From positions 27,388 through 91,387 of the forward strand of contig CAMEIH010000003.1 in the NCBI GenBank assembly GCA_945917985.1: a stretch of 64,000 nucleotides of DNA, in the 5' to 3' direction. The DNA is from an uncultured Clostridium sp. (lineage in GTDB: Bacteria; Bacillota; Clostridia; Lachnospirales; Lachnospiraceae). Made by a program: the position numbers and the translations under genes. Positions 34,813 to 45,069 of the stretch are shown here, in pieces. Below the pieces are notes generated by a model that was given only the letters and a program-made list of their open reading frames with translations, searched no databases and was not told the DNA's origin. Position 1 is the stretch's first letter; each line of letters opens with the position of its first letter.

Positions 34813-36543
34813 ATGATAAAGAACAAAACCTATAACAGAAAAAAAATTGTTACGGTATTTTTTCTGTGCATGTTTGCTTTCCTTGGACTGATGGGAAGAT
34901 TACTATATCTCATGGTTGCAGATTCAGCATATTATACGGAAAAGGCAAAGGAACTTCATGAAAGGGAGAGAAGCATCAAGGCGGCAAGAGGCAGGATTAT
35001 TGATGCAAACGGTACCGTCATCGCCGACAATAAGACGGTCTGCACTATTTCGGTGATCCACAGCCAGATCAAAGAGCCTGACAAAATCGTGGAGATCCTT
35101 AGCAGAGAGCTTGAGCTTTCGGAAGAATATGTGAGAAAGAGAGTGGAAAAATATTCTTCCATAGAGAGAATCAAGAGCAATGTGGACAAGGAAACGGGAG
35201 ATGCCATAAGAGCATACAATCTTGCGGGAGTCAAGGTGGATGAAGACTATAAGAGATATTATCCGTACGGAAGTCTTGCATCCAAGGTGCTTGGTTTTAC
35301 CGGCGGTGACAATCAGGGAATTATAGGTCTTGAGGTGAAGTACGAAGAATATCTTAAGGGGCAGGAGGGCACGATCCTTACAGTGACGGATGCAAAGGGT
35401 GTGGAGATCGATAAAGCCGGAGAGGAGAGAGTAGAGCCTGTTCCCGGAAATGATCTGTATATCAGCCTCGACATGAACATTCAGAGCTATGCTACCCAGC
35501 TGGCAAAGCAGGTGATGGAAACAAAGGAAGCAGACAGAGTCTCCATTATTGTGATGAACCCCCAGAATGGTGAAATCATGGCAATGGTGGATGTGCCGGA
35601 GTTTGACCTGAACAATCCCTATGAACTTCCGAAAACCATGGATACAGGAAATCTGACACAGGAGCAGACCCAGGAGATACTGAACGGAATTTGGCGAAAC
35701 GGGTGCATTAATGATACTTATGAGCCTGGTTCCACCTTCAAGATCATCACGGCTGCTGCGGGACTTGAGGAGGGAGTGGTTACGGTAAATGACCAGTTTC
35801 ACTGTCCCGGATATATCATGGTGGAGGACAGAAGAATCAGGTGTCATAAAATAGCCGGGCATGGATCCGAGAATTTTGTGCAGGCAACCATGAACAGCTG
35901 TAATCCTGTTTTTATCACCGTGGGACTGAGGCTGGGAGTGGATAACTATTATAAATATTTTACCCGGTTTGGACTGCTGAAGAAAACAGGGATCGATCTT
36001 CCCGGTGAGGCGGGAACAATTATGCATAAGAAAGAGGATATGAAGGCTGTGGAACTGGCAACAGTATCCTTTGGTCAATCCTTTCAGATCACACCCATCC
36101 AGCTTGCAACTACGGTATCCGGTATTATCAATGGCGGAAACCGGGTGACACCCCATCTGGGCGTCATGGTCGCAGACAGGGAGGGAACGCAGATGAAAAG
36201 CTTTTCTTATCCTGTCACAAAAAATGTAGTGTCAGAGGAGACCTCAGCTACCATGCGCATGATCCTGGAACAGGTAGTGGAGAGCGGTTCGGGAAAAAAC
36301 GGTTACGTGGAGGGAGCCAGAGTGGGCGGTAAGACTGCTACCAGTCAGACACTTCCAAGAGGCAGCGGAAAATATATTGCATCTTTCCTTGGATTTGCGC
36401 CGGCAGATAATCCCAAGGTACTTGCCCTTGCAATCATACATAATCCGCAGGGAGTATATTATGGAGGACAGACAGCGGCACCGGTGGTCAGACAGCTTTT
36501 TGAAAATATTCTTCCTTATTTGGGAGAAATGGATTATAATTGA
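34813..36543 (+). CDS. Class B penicillin-binding protein, SpoVD/FtsI type
   Basis: 576 aa. A membrane anchor (about 13-32), dimerisation domain, and transpeptidase domain with STFK (Ser307) and SCN (Ser362). The third motif reads KTATS from Lys507 in place of the usual KTG. There is no PASTA domain. A second FtsI-type gene in tandem in the dcw cluster is common in spore-formers, where one copy (SpoVD) makes spore cortex; which copy serves that role here cannot be decided. The start is directly after a strong hairpin. Confidence 0.93.
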   Translation: MIKNKTYNRKKIVTVFFLCMFAFLGLMGRLLYLMVADSAYYTEKAKELHERERSIKAARGRIIDANGTVIADNKTVCTISVIHSQIKEPDKIVEILSRELELSEEYVRKRVEKYSSIERIKSNVDKETGDAIRAYNLAGVKVDEDYKRYYPYGSLASKVLGFTGGDNQGIIGLEVKYEEYLKGQEGTILTVTDAKGVEIDKAGEERVEPVPGNDLYISLDMNIQSYATQLAKQVMETKEADRVSIIVMNPQNGEIMAMVDVPEFDLNNPYELPKTMDTGNLTQEQTQEILNGIWRNGCINDTYEPGSTFKIITAAAGLEEGVVTVNDQFHCPGYIMVEDRRIRCHKIAGHGSENFVQATMNSCNPVFITVGLRLGVDNYYKYFTRFGLLKKTGIDLPGEAGTIMHKKEDMKAVELATVSFGQSFQITPIQLATTVSGIINGGNRVTPHLGVMVADREGTQMKSFSYPVTKNVVSEETSATMRMILEQVVESGSGKNGYVEGARVGGKTATSQTLPRGSGKYIASFLGFAPADNPKVLALAIIHNPQGVYYGGQTAAPVVRQLFENILPYLGEMDYN

Positions 36544-36554
36544 GAGGTGCAGTC

Positions 36555-37514
36555 ATGAGAGAGATAGGAATTATTGTACCGATGCTGATTTCGTTTGCTG
36601 TCAGTGTAGTGATGGCACCGCTCCTGATACCGGTTTTGGTAAAGCTGAAAGCGGGGCAGACGGTGAGAGATGACGGCCCGAAAACGCACTTGAAGAAATC
36701 AGGCACTCCAACTATGGGAGGCATAGTGATTCTGGTGAGTGTAACCATAACTTCACTGCTGTATGCAGATGAGTACAGAAAGATGATTCCCGTGCTGTTT
36801 TTGACACTGGGCTTTGGAATGATCGGATTTCTGGATGATTTTATCAAGGTCATACTGAAGCGCTCCATGGGTCTTAGTCCCTTGCAAAAGTTGTCGCTGC
36901 AGATACTGGTAACATCTCTTTTCGCCTATTATATGGTGAATATGTCAGGCATTTCTCTTGCGATGAGGATACCTTTTTTAAAGGGTCAGTATATTGACTT
37001 TGGAATCCTGAATGTTCCCTTGTTGTTTCTTGTGGTGATTGGTACGGCAAATGGAACAAACTTTACGGATGGCCTCGACGGACTTCTTGGCAGTGTTACG
37101 GTGTTGACATCAACTTTCTTTTCTGTGGCTGCTGCGCTCCTGATGACAGGAATCAGCCCCATTACCTGCAGTGTAGCAGGGGCACTTCTTGGATTTTTAC
37201 TTTTTAATGTGCATCCTGCCAGTGTATTTATGGGAGATACAGGGTCTCTTGCTCTTGGCGGATTCCTTTCGGCGTCGGCTTACATGATGCAGATGCCGCT
37301 CTACCTGCCGATTGTAGGGCTTGTCTATGTGATAGAAGTTCTTTCTGTCATCATGCAGGTGCTCTATTTCAGGATAAGCGGAGGACGACGTCTCTTAAAA
37401 ATGGCACCGCTGCATCATCATTTTGAGCTTTGCGGATTCCCGGAAGTGAGCATTGTTGCCATTTTTTCTGTTGCAACGGCAATACTTTGTATGTTAGCAC
37501 TTTTTGACTTATAG
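36555..37514 (+). CDS. mraY: Phospho-N-acetylmuramoyl-pentapeptide transferase
   Basis: 319 aa polytopic membrane enzyme making lipid I from UDP-MurNAc-pentapeptide and undecaprenyl phosphate. Motifs: KSGTPTMGG, FLDDFIKV, NFTDGLDGL and the C-terminal MAPLHHHFEL. ATG 36555 behind GAGAGG is preferred to the TTG at 36540. Confidence 0.96.
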   Translation: MREIGIIVPMLISFAVSVVMAPLLIPVLVKLKAGQTVRDDGPKTHLKKSGTPTMGGIVILVSVTITSLLYADEYRKMIPVLFLTLGFGMIGFLDDFIKVILKRSMGLSPLQKLSLQILVTSLFAYYMVNMSGISLAMRIPFLKGQYIDFGILNVPLLFLVVIGTANGTNFTDGLDGLLGSVTVLTSTFFSVAAALLMTGISPITCSVAGALLGFLLFNVHPASVFMGDTGSLALGGFLSASAYMMQMPLYLPIVGLVYVIEVLSVIMQVLYFRISGGRRLLKMAPLHHHFELCGFPEVSIVAIFSVATAILCMLALFDL

Positions 37515-37550
37515 AAGAGAAAGAGAATGATAAGGAATAAGAAAGGATAG

Positions 37551-38915
37551 ATGATAATGAACCTGCAGAATAAGAAGGTGCTTGTAGTGGGCACCGGCAT
37601 CAGCGGAATCGGAGCAGCGAAGCTTTTATATAAGGTGGGAGCATTTCCGGTTTTGTTTGATGGCAATGAGAACTTAAGTGTAGACGAAGTGAAAAAGAAG
37701 GCAAAGGATATTCCTGATGTGGAAGTGCTCATCGGCAGGATTCCGGAGGAGGAAAAGAAAGAGATCACGCTTCTGGTGATCAGCCCCGGTGTGCCTGTGG
37801 ATTCTCCGCTTGTAGAGGAATTCCGGCAAAAAGGAATTCCCGTATGGGGAGAGATAGAGCTTGCGTATCATTTTGGCAAGGGCAGCGTGATTGCCATTAC
37901 CGGAACCAACGGAAAAACGACCACCACGACTCTGGTGGGAGAGATCATGAAAGCCTATTACCCTTCGGTATTTGTGGTGGGGAATATCGGAAATCCCTAT
38001 ACGGAAGCCGCTCTTTCGACAAGAGAGGATTCGGTGACGGTTGCGGAGATCAGCAGCTTCCAGCTTGAGACAGTTCACAGCTTTGCACCTAAGGTGTCGG
38101 CTATTTTAAATATTACACCGGATCATCTGAACCGGCATCATACCATGGAGTGCTATGTGGAGACAAAGGAAGCCATAGCGCGAAACCAGACGAAGAATGA
38201 AGTATGTGTGCTGAATTATGAAGATACCTATACAAGAGAGTTTGGAAAGAATTGTCCGGCATCTGCCTTCTATTTTTCTTCTAAACGGGAGCTTGAGAAT
38301 GGAATTTACTTAAAAGGGGAAAACATTTATCTCTCAGAGCAGGGAGAGGCAAAAAAGCTTTTGAATGTCAGTGAGATCCATCTGGTGGGAATCTGTAATG
38401 TGGAGAATGTAATGGCAGCCATTGCCATCAGCCGTGCCATGGATGTACCCATGGAGGTGATTCTGAATATTGTCAAAAATTTCAGGGCGGTAGAGCACAG
38501 AATAGAATTCGTCGCAACCAAGAATGGCGTGGATTATTACAATGATTCCAAAGGAACAAATCCGGATGCAGCCATTCAGGGAATCCGGGCTATGACAAAG
38601 CCTACCGTGCTGATCGGCGGAGGCTATGACAAGCAGAATGAATATGATGAATGGATAGAAGCCTTTGACGGAAAGGTAAAAGCTTTTGTACTCATCGGGC
38701 AGACAAGGGAAAAAATTGCGGAATGTGCAAGAGCACACGGAATTTCCAATATTATTCTTGCAGACACCTTTGAGGAGGCATTTCAGATCTGTGTAGAGCA
38801 GGCTAAGCCCGGTGATGCGGTACTGTTATCCCCGGCCTGTGCAAGCTGGGGAATGTTCCCTAACTACGAAGTAAGAGGAAAGATGTTCAAAGAATTTGTA
38901 AACAGATTGGAGTAA
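37551..38915 (+). CDS. murD: UDP-N-acetylmuramoyl-L-alanine:D-glutamate ligase
   Basis: 454 aa cytoplasmic Mur ligase. N-terminal Rossmann motif VVGTGISGIGAAKLL, ATP loop ITGTNGKTTTT, then central and C-terminal domains including NDSKGTNPDA. An alternative start is ATG 37557. Only murD of the four Mur ligases is in this cluster. Confidence 0.96.
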   Translation: MIMNLQNKKVLVVGTGISGIGAAKLLYKVGAFPVLFDGNENLSVDEVKKKAKDIPDVEVLIGRIPEEEKKEITLLVISPGVPVDSPLVEEFRQKGIPVWGEIELAYHFGKGSVIAITGTNGKTTTTTLVGEIMKAYYPSVFVVGNIGNPYTEAALSTREDSVTVAEISSFQLETVHSFAPKVSAILNITPDHLNRHHTMECYVETKEAIARNQTKNEVCVLNYEDTYTREFGKNCPASAFYFSSKRELENGIYLKGENIYLSEQGEAKKLLNVSEIHLVGICNVENVMAAIAISRAMDVPMEVILNIVKNFRAVEHRIEFVATKNGVDYYNDSKGTNPDAAIQGIRAMTKPTVLIGGGYDKQNEYDEWIEAFDGKVKAFVLIGQTREKIAECARAHGISNIILADTFEEAFQICVEQAKPGDAVLLSPACASWGMFPNYEVRGKMFKEFVNRLE

Positions 38916-38923
38916 AAGGTTAA

Positions 38924-40087
38924 GTGGCAGGTAGAAATGTAGGAAGAAAAAGAGGAGGACAACAGGAGACATTTTTTGATTATACACTGTTGTTTATTGT
39001 GTTGTTTTTGCTGGGTTTTGGCCTTGTTATGCTCTATTCCACCAGCTCCTATGAGGCAAGCATGGAAATGGGAGATTCTGCCTATTACCTGAAAAAACAG
39101 GTGGCTTCTACGGTCCTTGGCCTGATTGTCATGATGGTGATAGCCAATATTCCCTATCATTTTTGGGAACGTTTCGCTTTCCTTGGATATGTGGTGTCCG
39201 TAGTGCTGATCCTTTTGGTACTTACGCCTCTGGGTATCAAAGCAAACGGTGCAAGGCGATGGATCAATGTGTTCGGTATTTCCCTGCAGCCTGCGGAGGT
39301 GGCGAAGCTTGCCATGATTTTATTCCTGGCCAGTCTGGTTTGTAAGATGAGAAGAAGTATCCGGACACCGAAAGGATTTATGATCATGCTGGCGGCTCCT
39401 CTTCCGATCTGTGCAGAAGTATATCTGGTCACAAAAAACTTAAGCTCTGCCATTATCATTTTCGGAATTGCGGTTTTGATGGTGTTTGTATCCAGTCCGG
39501 ATTATAAAAAATTCATTTTGATCGGACTTGCGGGGATTGCGGTTTGTGCGCTGGCTGTTTACCTGATCGTGAATGCTGCAGACTCCGATTCGTTGAGCTT
39601 CCGTGGTGGACGTATTCTGGCATGGCTTGACCCGGAAGCCTACGCAGACGGCAAAGGCTTCCAGACATTGCAGGCACTCTATGCCATCGGTTCCGGCGGA
39701 ATCTGGGGGAAGGGGCTTGGACAGAGTATGCAGAAGCTGGGATTCCTTCCGGAGGCTCAGAATGATATGATTTTCTCGATTATCTGTGAGGAACTGGGGC
39801 TTTTTGGCGCTACGGCGGTAATGCTTCTTTTCCTTTTGCTGATATGGCGGTTCATGGTCATTGCCAACAATGCTTCCGATCTGTTTGGTGCAATGCTGGT
39901 AGTGGGAGTGATGGGGCATATTGCCATTCAGGTCATTTTGAACATTGCGGTTGTCACCAATACTATACCAAATACAGGTATTTCCCTTCCTTTCATCAGC
40001 TACGGAGGATCTTCCGTATTGTTTTTGCTGGCGGAAATGGGTCTTGTCTTAAGTGTTGGAAGAGGAATTAAACTGAAGGATTTATAG
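38924..40087 (+). CDS. ftsW: Lipid II polymerase/division protein FtsW (SEDS family)
   Basis: 387 aa with about ten membrane segments. SEDS-type features include LLFIVLFLLGFGLVMLYS, QPAEVAKLA, the LPEAQNDMIFSIICEELG loop and the C-terminal PNTGISLPFISYGGSS. The GTG start at 38924 has a weak ribosome site; the protein then begins with a basic tail (MAGRNVGRKRGG). It pairs functionally with the class B PBPs encoded upstream. Confidence 0.93.
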   Translation: MAGRNVGRKRGGQQETFFDYTLLFIVLFLLGFGLVMLYSTSSYEASMEMGDSAYYLKKQVASTVLGLIVMMVIANIPYHFWERFAFLGYVVSVVLILLVLTPLGIKANGARRWINVFGISLQPAEVAKLAMILFLASLVCKMRRSIRTPKGFMIMLAAPLPICAEVYLVTKNLSSAIIIFGIAVLMVFVSSPDYKKFILIGLAGIAVCALAVYLIVNAADSDSLSFRGGRILAWLDPEAYADGKGFQTLQALYAIGSGGIWGKGLGQSMQKLGFLPEAQNDMIFSIICEELGLFGATAVMLLFLLLIWRFMVIANNASDLFGAMLVVGVMGHIAIQVILNIAVVTNTIPNTGISLPFISYGGSSVLFLLAEMGLVLSVGRGIKLKDL

Positions 40088-40172
40088 ATACCGGAGACAA
40101 GGTACATTTTGCAGGAATCTTCATATAGTAGAATAGGTCTTAGATTTAAGCCGGAAAGTAGAAGGTGGAAAT

Positions 40173-41423
40173 TTGGATGCTATTCGTATAAGAGGAGGAA
40201 ATGCTCTTTTTGGGGAGACAAAGATACAGGGTTCCAAAAATGCGGTGTTACCTGTCATGGCGGCCGCACTTTTGATAGAGGACATCAGTATCATTGAAAA
40301 TTGTCCCAGAATTACAGATGTACTTCATATGCAGAAGCTTTTGACAAAGATCGGGTGCAAGGTGAGCAGATCCGGCAGAACTCTTATGATAGATGCCAGG
40401 CATGTGTCAAGAGACAAAGTGGCGGGTGAGTCGGTTACCGGAATGCGGTCTTCCCTGATGTTGCTTGGGGCTATGCTGGGCAGATTCGGGGAAGTGACCA
40501 TGGAGTATCCCGGCGGCTGTGTGATCGGGAAAAGACCCATAGATATTCATCTGGATGCGCTTCAAAAAATGGGAGTATCCATCCAAAAAGAAGAAGAAAC
40601 TTTTACTGCTATGGCAAAACGGCTTACAGGCAGTGTGATCACTTTACCCTTTCCCAGTGTGGGGGCAACAGAAAATGTCATTCTGGCAGCTGTCAGGGCA
40701 AAAGGAGTCACCGTTCTTCAGAATGCGGCAAAGGAGCCTGAGATTACGGCACTTTGCAATTTTCTTCAAAAAGCGGGCGCATTGATAGAGGGAACAGGCG
40801 GACCGGTCCTGATCATCCAGGGAGGCTGCAGGCTGCATGGCGTACAGTTTAAAGTCCCCTCTGACAGGATCGTGGCAGGCACCTATCTGTTCAGCGTACT
40901 GGGAACGGGAGGTCATATTTTTCTTCGCGATGCACCGGTATCCCAGATGAGAAGCATGTTGAAGCTTGCAGTGGAGATGGGAGCTGAGGTGACAGCGTCC
41001 GGAGAGGGCTTAAGTGTGATCGTCTCCGCCGGAAAAAAAGCTGTTCCCTATGTAAAGACGGATGTGTATCCGGGATTTCCAACGGATATGCAGTCACCTC
41101 TTATGGCGGTGCTTTCCACAGCAGCGGGAGTCAGTGTGATCGAGGAAACCATTTTTGAGGACCGCTTTCGAATGGCACTTGAGCTTTCCAAAATGGGAGC
41201 TGAGATTTTGACCGATGGTAAGAAGGCTGTGATCACCGGAGTAGAAAAACTCCATGGATGTGAAGTGTATGCAAAAGAGCTCCGGGGAGGGGCCGGACTT
41301 GTGATCGCAGGCTGTATGGCAGAAGGAGAAACCATTGTGAGGAACAGGCATTTTATTGAGCGTGGCTATGAAGATATTTGCAGAGATTATCAGGACCTTG
41401 GGGTTAATATTGTAACTGAGTAG
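40173..41423 (+). CDS. murA: UDP-N-acetylglucosamine 1-carboxyvinyltransferase
   Basis: 416 aa EPSP-synthase-fold enzyme for the first committed step of peptidoglycan synthesis. The fosfomycin-target cysteine is present in PGGCVIGKRPID (Cys116). A TTG start at 40173 follows GAAGGTGG. It lies between ftsW and ftsQ, where many Clostridia have murG instead or as well. Confidence 0.95.
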   Translation: MDAIRIRGGNALFGETKIQGSKNAVLPVMAAALLIEDISIIENCPRITDVLHMQKLLTKIGCKVSRSGRTLMIDARHVSRDKVAGESVTGMRSSLMLLGAMLGRFGEVTMEYPGGCVIGKRPIDIHLDALQKMGVSIQKEEETFTAMAKRLTGSVITLPFPSVGATENVILAAVRAKGVTVLQNAAKEPEITALCNFLQKAGALIEGTGGPVLIIQGGCRLHGVQFKVPSDRIVAGTYLFSVLGTGGHIFLRDAPVSQMRSMLKLAVEMGAEVTASGEGLSVIVSAGKKAVPYVKTDVYPGFPTDMQSPLMAVLSTAAGVSVIEETIFEDRFRMALELSKMGAEILTDGKKAVITGVEKLHGCEVYAKELRGGAGLVIAGCMAEGETIVRNRHFIERGYEDICRDYQDLGVNIVTE

Positions 41424-41431
41424 ACAAGAAG

Positions 41432-42250
41432 ATGGCAGAAAAAAAGATAAAAAAGAAAAAACAAGTCAAAAAATCAACCGGTAAACCGCTTAGGGTAGTG
41501 GAAAAAAAAGAGAAGCCGGGGAGAGAGATCCCGGTCAGGAAGATTATCATTTCTTCTGCAGTGATACTGATCGTTTTCATTGCCCTTTTTGCCGGTTACT
41601 ATTATATTACCACCAACTATACAGTGACAACTGTTTATGTGGAAGGAAATGTCCATTATTCCAATGAAGAGATCATGGAAATGGTGATGGAAGGTCGATA
41701 CGGGCATAATTCCCTGTTTCTTTCCCTGAAATACAAGGACAAGAGTATCGAAGATATTCCTTTTATCGAGAAGATGGACGTCTCGGTATTGGACCCGCAT
41801 ACCGTTAAGATAGAGGTTTATGAGAAAGCACTTGCAGGTTATGTGGAGTATTTGGACAGGTATCTGTATTTTGACAAAGACGGTATTGTAGTGGAGAGCT
41901 CTACGGAGAAAACAAAGGGGATACCTATGGTGACGGGGCTATCCTTTGATCATGTGGTACTACATCAGCCCCTGCCTGTGGAGGATGATACTGTTTTTGG
42001 CGAAATCCTGAGTATCACGCAGCTGGTCAATAAGTATGATCTTTCGGTAGACAGAATATTTTTCGGAGCAGATAAGACGCTGACACTTTATTTTGAGAAT
42101 GTGAAGGCAGCTTTCGGAACAGGAGAAAACCTGGAGGCCAAAGTGATGGAACTTCAATATATGCTTCCTGAACTGAAAGGAAAAAGCGGGACCTTAAGAA
42201 TGGAAAATTATACAGAGGAAACGAAAACCATAACCTTTGAGCCCGATTAA
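41432..42250 (+). CDS. ftsQ: Cell-division protein FtsQ/DivIB
   Basis: 272 aa. A very basic cytoplasmic N-terminus (KKIKKKKQVKKSTGK), one membrane segment (about 37-60), then the POTRA domain (TVTTVYVEGNVHYSNEEIME) and the FtsQ beta domain. It organises the FtsQLB complex with FtsL encoded upstream. Confidence 0.9.
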   Translation: MAEKKIKKKKQVKKSTGKPLRVVEKKEKPGREIPVRKIIISSAVILIVFIALFAGYYYITTNYTVTTVYVEGNVHYSNEEIMEMVMEGRYGHNSLFLSLKYKDKSIEDIPFIEKMDVSVLDPHTVKIEVYEKALAGYVEYLDRYLYFDKDGIVVESSTEKTKGIPMVTGLSFDHVVLHQPLPVEDDTVFGEILSITQLVNKYDLSVDRIFFGADKTLTLYFENVKAAFGTGENLEAKVMELQYMLPELKGKSGTLRMENYTEETKTITFEPD

Positions 42251-42298
42251 TGAAAAATGGGAAGGGTAAAAAAGTTTTCAAAAAACTGAAATTAGAGG

Positions 42299-42327
42299 TT
42301 GATAAATCGAGAGAAAAATTATATGAT
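42299..42327 (+). promoter_or_regulatory. ftsZ promoter
   Basis: TTGATA (42299-42304) and TATGAT (42322-42327), 17 bp apart, in the 118-bp gap before ftsZ. It gives ftsZ its own transcript in addition to read-through. Confidence 0.65.
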
Positions 42328-42368
42328 AGTCTATATGAGTTATTGGGAATTATGAAGGAGGAAGTACC

Positions 42369-43565
42369 TTGCTGGAGATTAAAACAAACGACGCTGAGTC
42401 TGCAGCCAAGATCATCGTGGTCGGTGTTGGCGGTGCAGGCAACAATGCTGTTAATAGAATGGTAGATGAAAATATTACAGGAGTGGAGTTTATCGGTATT
42501 AATACAGATAAACAGGCACTTCAGCTCTGTAAGGCTCCAAAGCTTCTGCAGATTGGTGAAAAGCTTACAAAGGGTCTTGGTGCAGGCGCTAAGCCTGAAA
42601 TCGGTGAGAAAGCCGCAGAGGAGAGCAGTGAAGAAATTTCCGCAGCACTTAAGGGTGCTGATATGGTTTTTGTAACATGTGGTATGGGCGGCGGAACCGG
42701 AACCGGAGCAGCGCCCGTTGTGGCCAAGCTGGCGAAAGATATGGGAATCTTAACAGTCGGTGTAGTGACCAAGCCTTTCCGGTTTGAAGCCAAGGCACGT
42801 ATGATCAATGCAATCAGCGGTATTGAAAGAATTAAAGATAATGTAGATACCTTAATTGTGATTCCCAATGATAAACTTCTTGAAATTGTGGACAGGCGTA
42901 CCACAATGCCTGATGCCCTTAAGAAAGCAGATGAAGTGCTTCAGCAGGCAGTGCAGGGTATTACAGACCTGATTAATGTTCCCGCAGTGATCAATCTTGA
43001 CTTTGCGGATGTACAGACGGTTATGAAGGACAAGGGTATTGCCCATATCGGAATCGGTGAGGGTAAGGGTGATGACAAGGCCAGTGAAGCTGTTAAGATG
43101 GCTGTTGAGAGTCCGCTTCTGGAAACAACGATTTCCGGTGCCACCCATGTTATTATCAATGTGTCAGGTGATATTACTCTGGCAGATGCATCCGACGCTG
43201 CAAGCTATGTTCAGGAACTGGCAGGAGATGATGTCAATATTATCTTTGGCGCAATGTATGATGAGAGCAAGACGGACAGCTGTACAGTGACTGTTATCGC
43301 GACAGGTCTTGAGGATGCAACGCTTCCGAACAATAAGACTATGTCCAATATCGGTTCTTTTTCCAATAAGTACATTAAGCCTGTGACACCTAATATTTCT
43401 CTTAAGACCATGGGAGTGAATACAGGCATGGAAGGAAACAGTGGATCTGCGCAAGCGGCTCCCACTCTGAAAAAGCCGGTTTCGGGAATTACCAATCCCG
43501 GTGATATCAGAAGCAGCGTGGTTAACAAGCCACTCAATATTCCTGATTTCCTGCAGAAAAAGTAA
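42369..43565 (+). CDS. ftsZ: Cell-division tubulin homologue FtsZ
   Basis: 398 aa GTPase that forms the division ring. The tubulin signature [13 protein letters not shown] and the [14 protein letters not shown]-terminal motif are visible; a variable linker leads to the conserved C-terminal tail ([11 protein letters not shown]). Start is TTG at 42369 with AAGGAGG seven bases upstream. Confidence 0.97.
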   Translation: MLEIKTNDAESAAKIIVVGVGGAGNNAVNRMVDENITGVEFIGINTDKQALQLCKAPKLLQIGEKLTKGLGAGAKPEIGEKAAEESSEEISAALKGADMVFVTCGMGGGTGTGAAPVVAKLAKDMGILTVGVVTKPFRFEAKARMINAISGIERIKDNVDTLIVIPNDKLLEIVDRRTTMPDALKKADEVLQQAVQGITDLINVPAVINLDFADVQTVMKDKGIAHIGIGEGKGDDKASEAVKMAVESPLLETTISGATHVIINVSGDITLADASDAASYVQELAGDDVNIIFGAMYDESKTDSCTVTVIATGLEDATLPNNKTMSNIGSFSNKYIKPVTPNISLKTMGVNTGMEGNSGSAQAAPTLKKPVSGITNPGDIRSSVVNKPLNIPDFLQKK

Positions 43566-43587
43566 ATTCATCAGTATGAAATATAAG

Positions 43588-43620
43588 AGGCTGTATATCA
43601 TAATGATATGCAGCCTTTCC
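43588..43620 (+). terminator. Hairpin terminator after ftsZ
   Basis: AGGCTGTATATCA / TGATATGCAGCCT (one mismatch pair) with a TAA loop, then a short interrupted T tract. Confidence 0.6.
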
Positions 43621-43684
43621 TTATATCTGTCATAACAAAAAGCATGGCAGAAAAGAAAGATGTGAAAGAAAGAAGGTCATTACT

Positions 43685-44971
43685 ATGTACAGCGAAGCAA
43701 TGGAGTGCCTTTCCTTTATTCAAAAGAGCGTTTCCTGTTTTCACGCGGTAGAGAATATGGAGACAATGCTTAAGGAAAAAGGCTTTTCGGAGTTAAAAGA
43801 AAAGGAAAAATGGGAGCTTAAGGAAGAAAAGGGTTATTACGTAAAGAGAAATGATTCCTCCATCATTGCGTTCAGACTACCGAAGAGAGAAGCAAAGGGG
43901 TTTCATATCATATCGTCCCACAGTGATTCTCCTGCCTTTAAAGTAAAATCAAATCCGGAGATTACGATTGAGGAGAATTATATAAAACTGAATACGGAAC
44001 CTTATGGCGGCATGATCCACGCATCCTGGCTGGACCGGATGCTCTCTGTTGCAGGACGGGTAGTTTACCGGGAGGAAGATGAGCTCATAAGCAAAATGGT
44101 AAATATAGACGAAGATCTTTTGATCATTCCCAATGTAGCCATCCATATGAATCGGGAAATGAATAAGTCGTTGTCCTATAATCCACAGACAGATTTACAG
44201 CCTCTCCTCTGTGCGATAGCGGAAGAGAAAGAAAAGGAATGTGAAAATATCTTAATGAAAAAAGTGGCGGAATATGCCGGAATCGAAGAGGACAGAATCC
44301 TTGGAAAAGATCTTTTTTTGTATGTAAGAGAGCAGGGACATCTGGCAGGGGCGGAGAAAGAACTGATGGTATCTCCGCGACTTGATGACCTTGAATGTGT
44401 TTATGCATCCTTAACGGGATTTCTCAAGGCAAAGCCAAAGGAATATGTGAGTGTCTGCGCGGTATTTGACAATGAAGAGGTAGGAAGCCTGACAAGACAG
44501 GGAGCAGCGTCTACTTTCCTTAGGGATACACTTCTTAGAGTGGCAGAAGCACTCTCAAAGACAGGAGAAAGCTACCTTCGTCTTCTTGCTGACAGTTTTA
44601 TGATTTCCGCAGACAATGCGCATGCGGTTCATCCAAACCATCCGGAAAAGGCAGATCCCGGCAATCGCCCGTATCTGAATAAGGGAATCGTAATCAAATA
44701 TCACGGAGGGCAGAAGTACACAACGGATGCCTATACAGAGGCTGTGATGAAAGAAATTTGTGCGGAAGCAGAAATTGCTTATCAGACATATTACAATCGG
44801 TCCGATATTGCAGGAGGTTCCACACTGGGGAATATTTCTGAAGGACAGGTATCTGTTCCCTGTGTGGATATCGGTCTTCCCCAGCTTGCCATGCATTCTG
44901 CCGTGGAAACAGCGGGAAGCAGAGATGTATCTGATCTGATCAGAGCATCTGAGGTTTTTTTCAATAAATAA
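43685..44971 (+). CDS. M18-family aminopeptidase
   Basis: 428 aa dinuclear zinc aminopeptidase (ApeB/DNPEP type) releasing N-terminal acidic or neutral residues in the cytoplasm. Metal-site motifs: SSHSDSPAFK, PRLDDLECVY, FDNEEVGSLTRQGA and DNAHAVHPNH, plus a late LPQLAMHSAVETAG. No signal peptide. Confidence 0.93.
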   Translation: MYSEAMECLSFIQKSVSCFHAVENMETMLKEKGFSELKEKEKWELKEEKGYYVKRNDSSIIAFRLPKREAKGFHIISSHSDSPAFKVKSNPEITIEENYIKLNTEPYGGMIHASWLDRMLSVAGRVVYREEDELISKMVNIDEDLLIIPNVAIHMNREMNKSLSYNPQTDLQPLLCAIAEEKEKECENILMKKVAEYAGIEEDRILGKDLFLYVREQGHLAGAEKELMVSPRLDDLECVYASLTGFLKAKPKEYVSVCAVFDNEEVGSLTRQGAASTFLRDTLLRVAEALSKTGESYLRLLADSFMISADNAHAVHPNHPEKADPGNRPYLNKGIVIKYHGGQKYTTDAYTEAVMKEICAEAEIAYQTYYNRSDIAGGSTLGNISEGQVSVPCVDIGLPQLAMHSAVETAGSRDVSDLIRASEVFFNK

Positions 44972-45000
44972 AAGTGATATTAATGTTTATGATGATAAGG

Positions 45001-45038
45001 CAAGTGCGTTCGGTTAACGATCGCACTTGTCTTTTTTT
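45001..45038 (+). terminator. Terminator after the M18 aminopeptidase
   Basis: CAAGTGCG / CGCACTTG stem followed by TC and seven T. Confidence 0.85.
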
Positions 45039-45069
45039 GGCGATGATTAACAGACTTTTCTGTGGCCTT

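Noticed and set aside
34924..36156. Long minus-strand open frame (410 codons) opposite the second PBP
   Set aside because: Same reasoning; His/Cys/Leu-rich shadow translation opposite a real gene.
42250..42465. 71-codon plus-strand frame before and into ftsZ
   Set aside because: It overlaps the start of ftsZ in another frame, its ATG is placed at the ftsQ stop without a ribosome site, and the gap carries a promoter instead.
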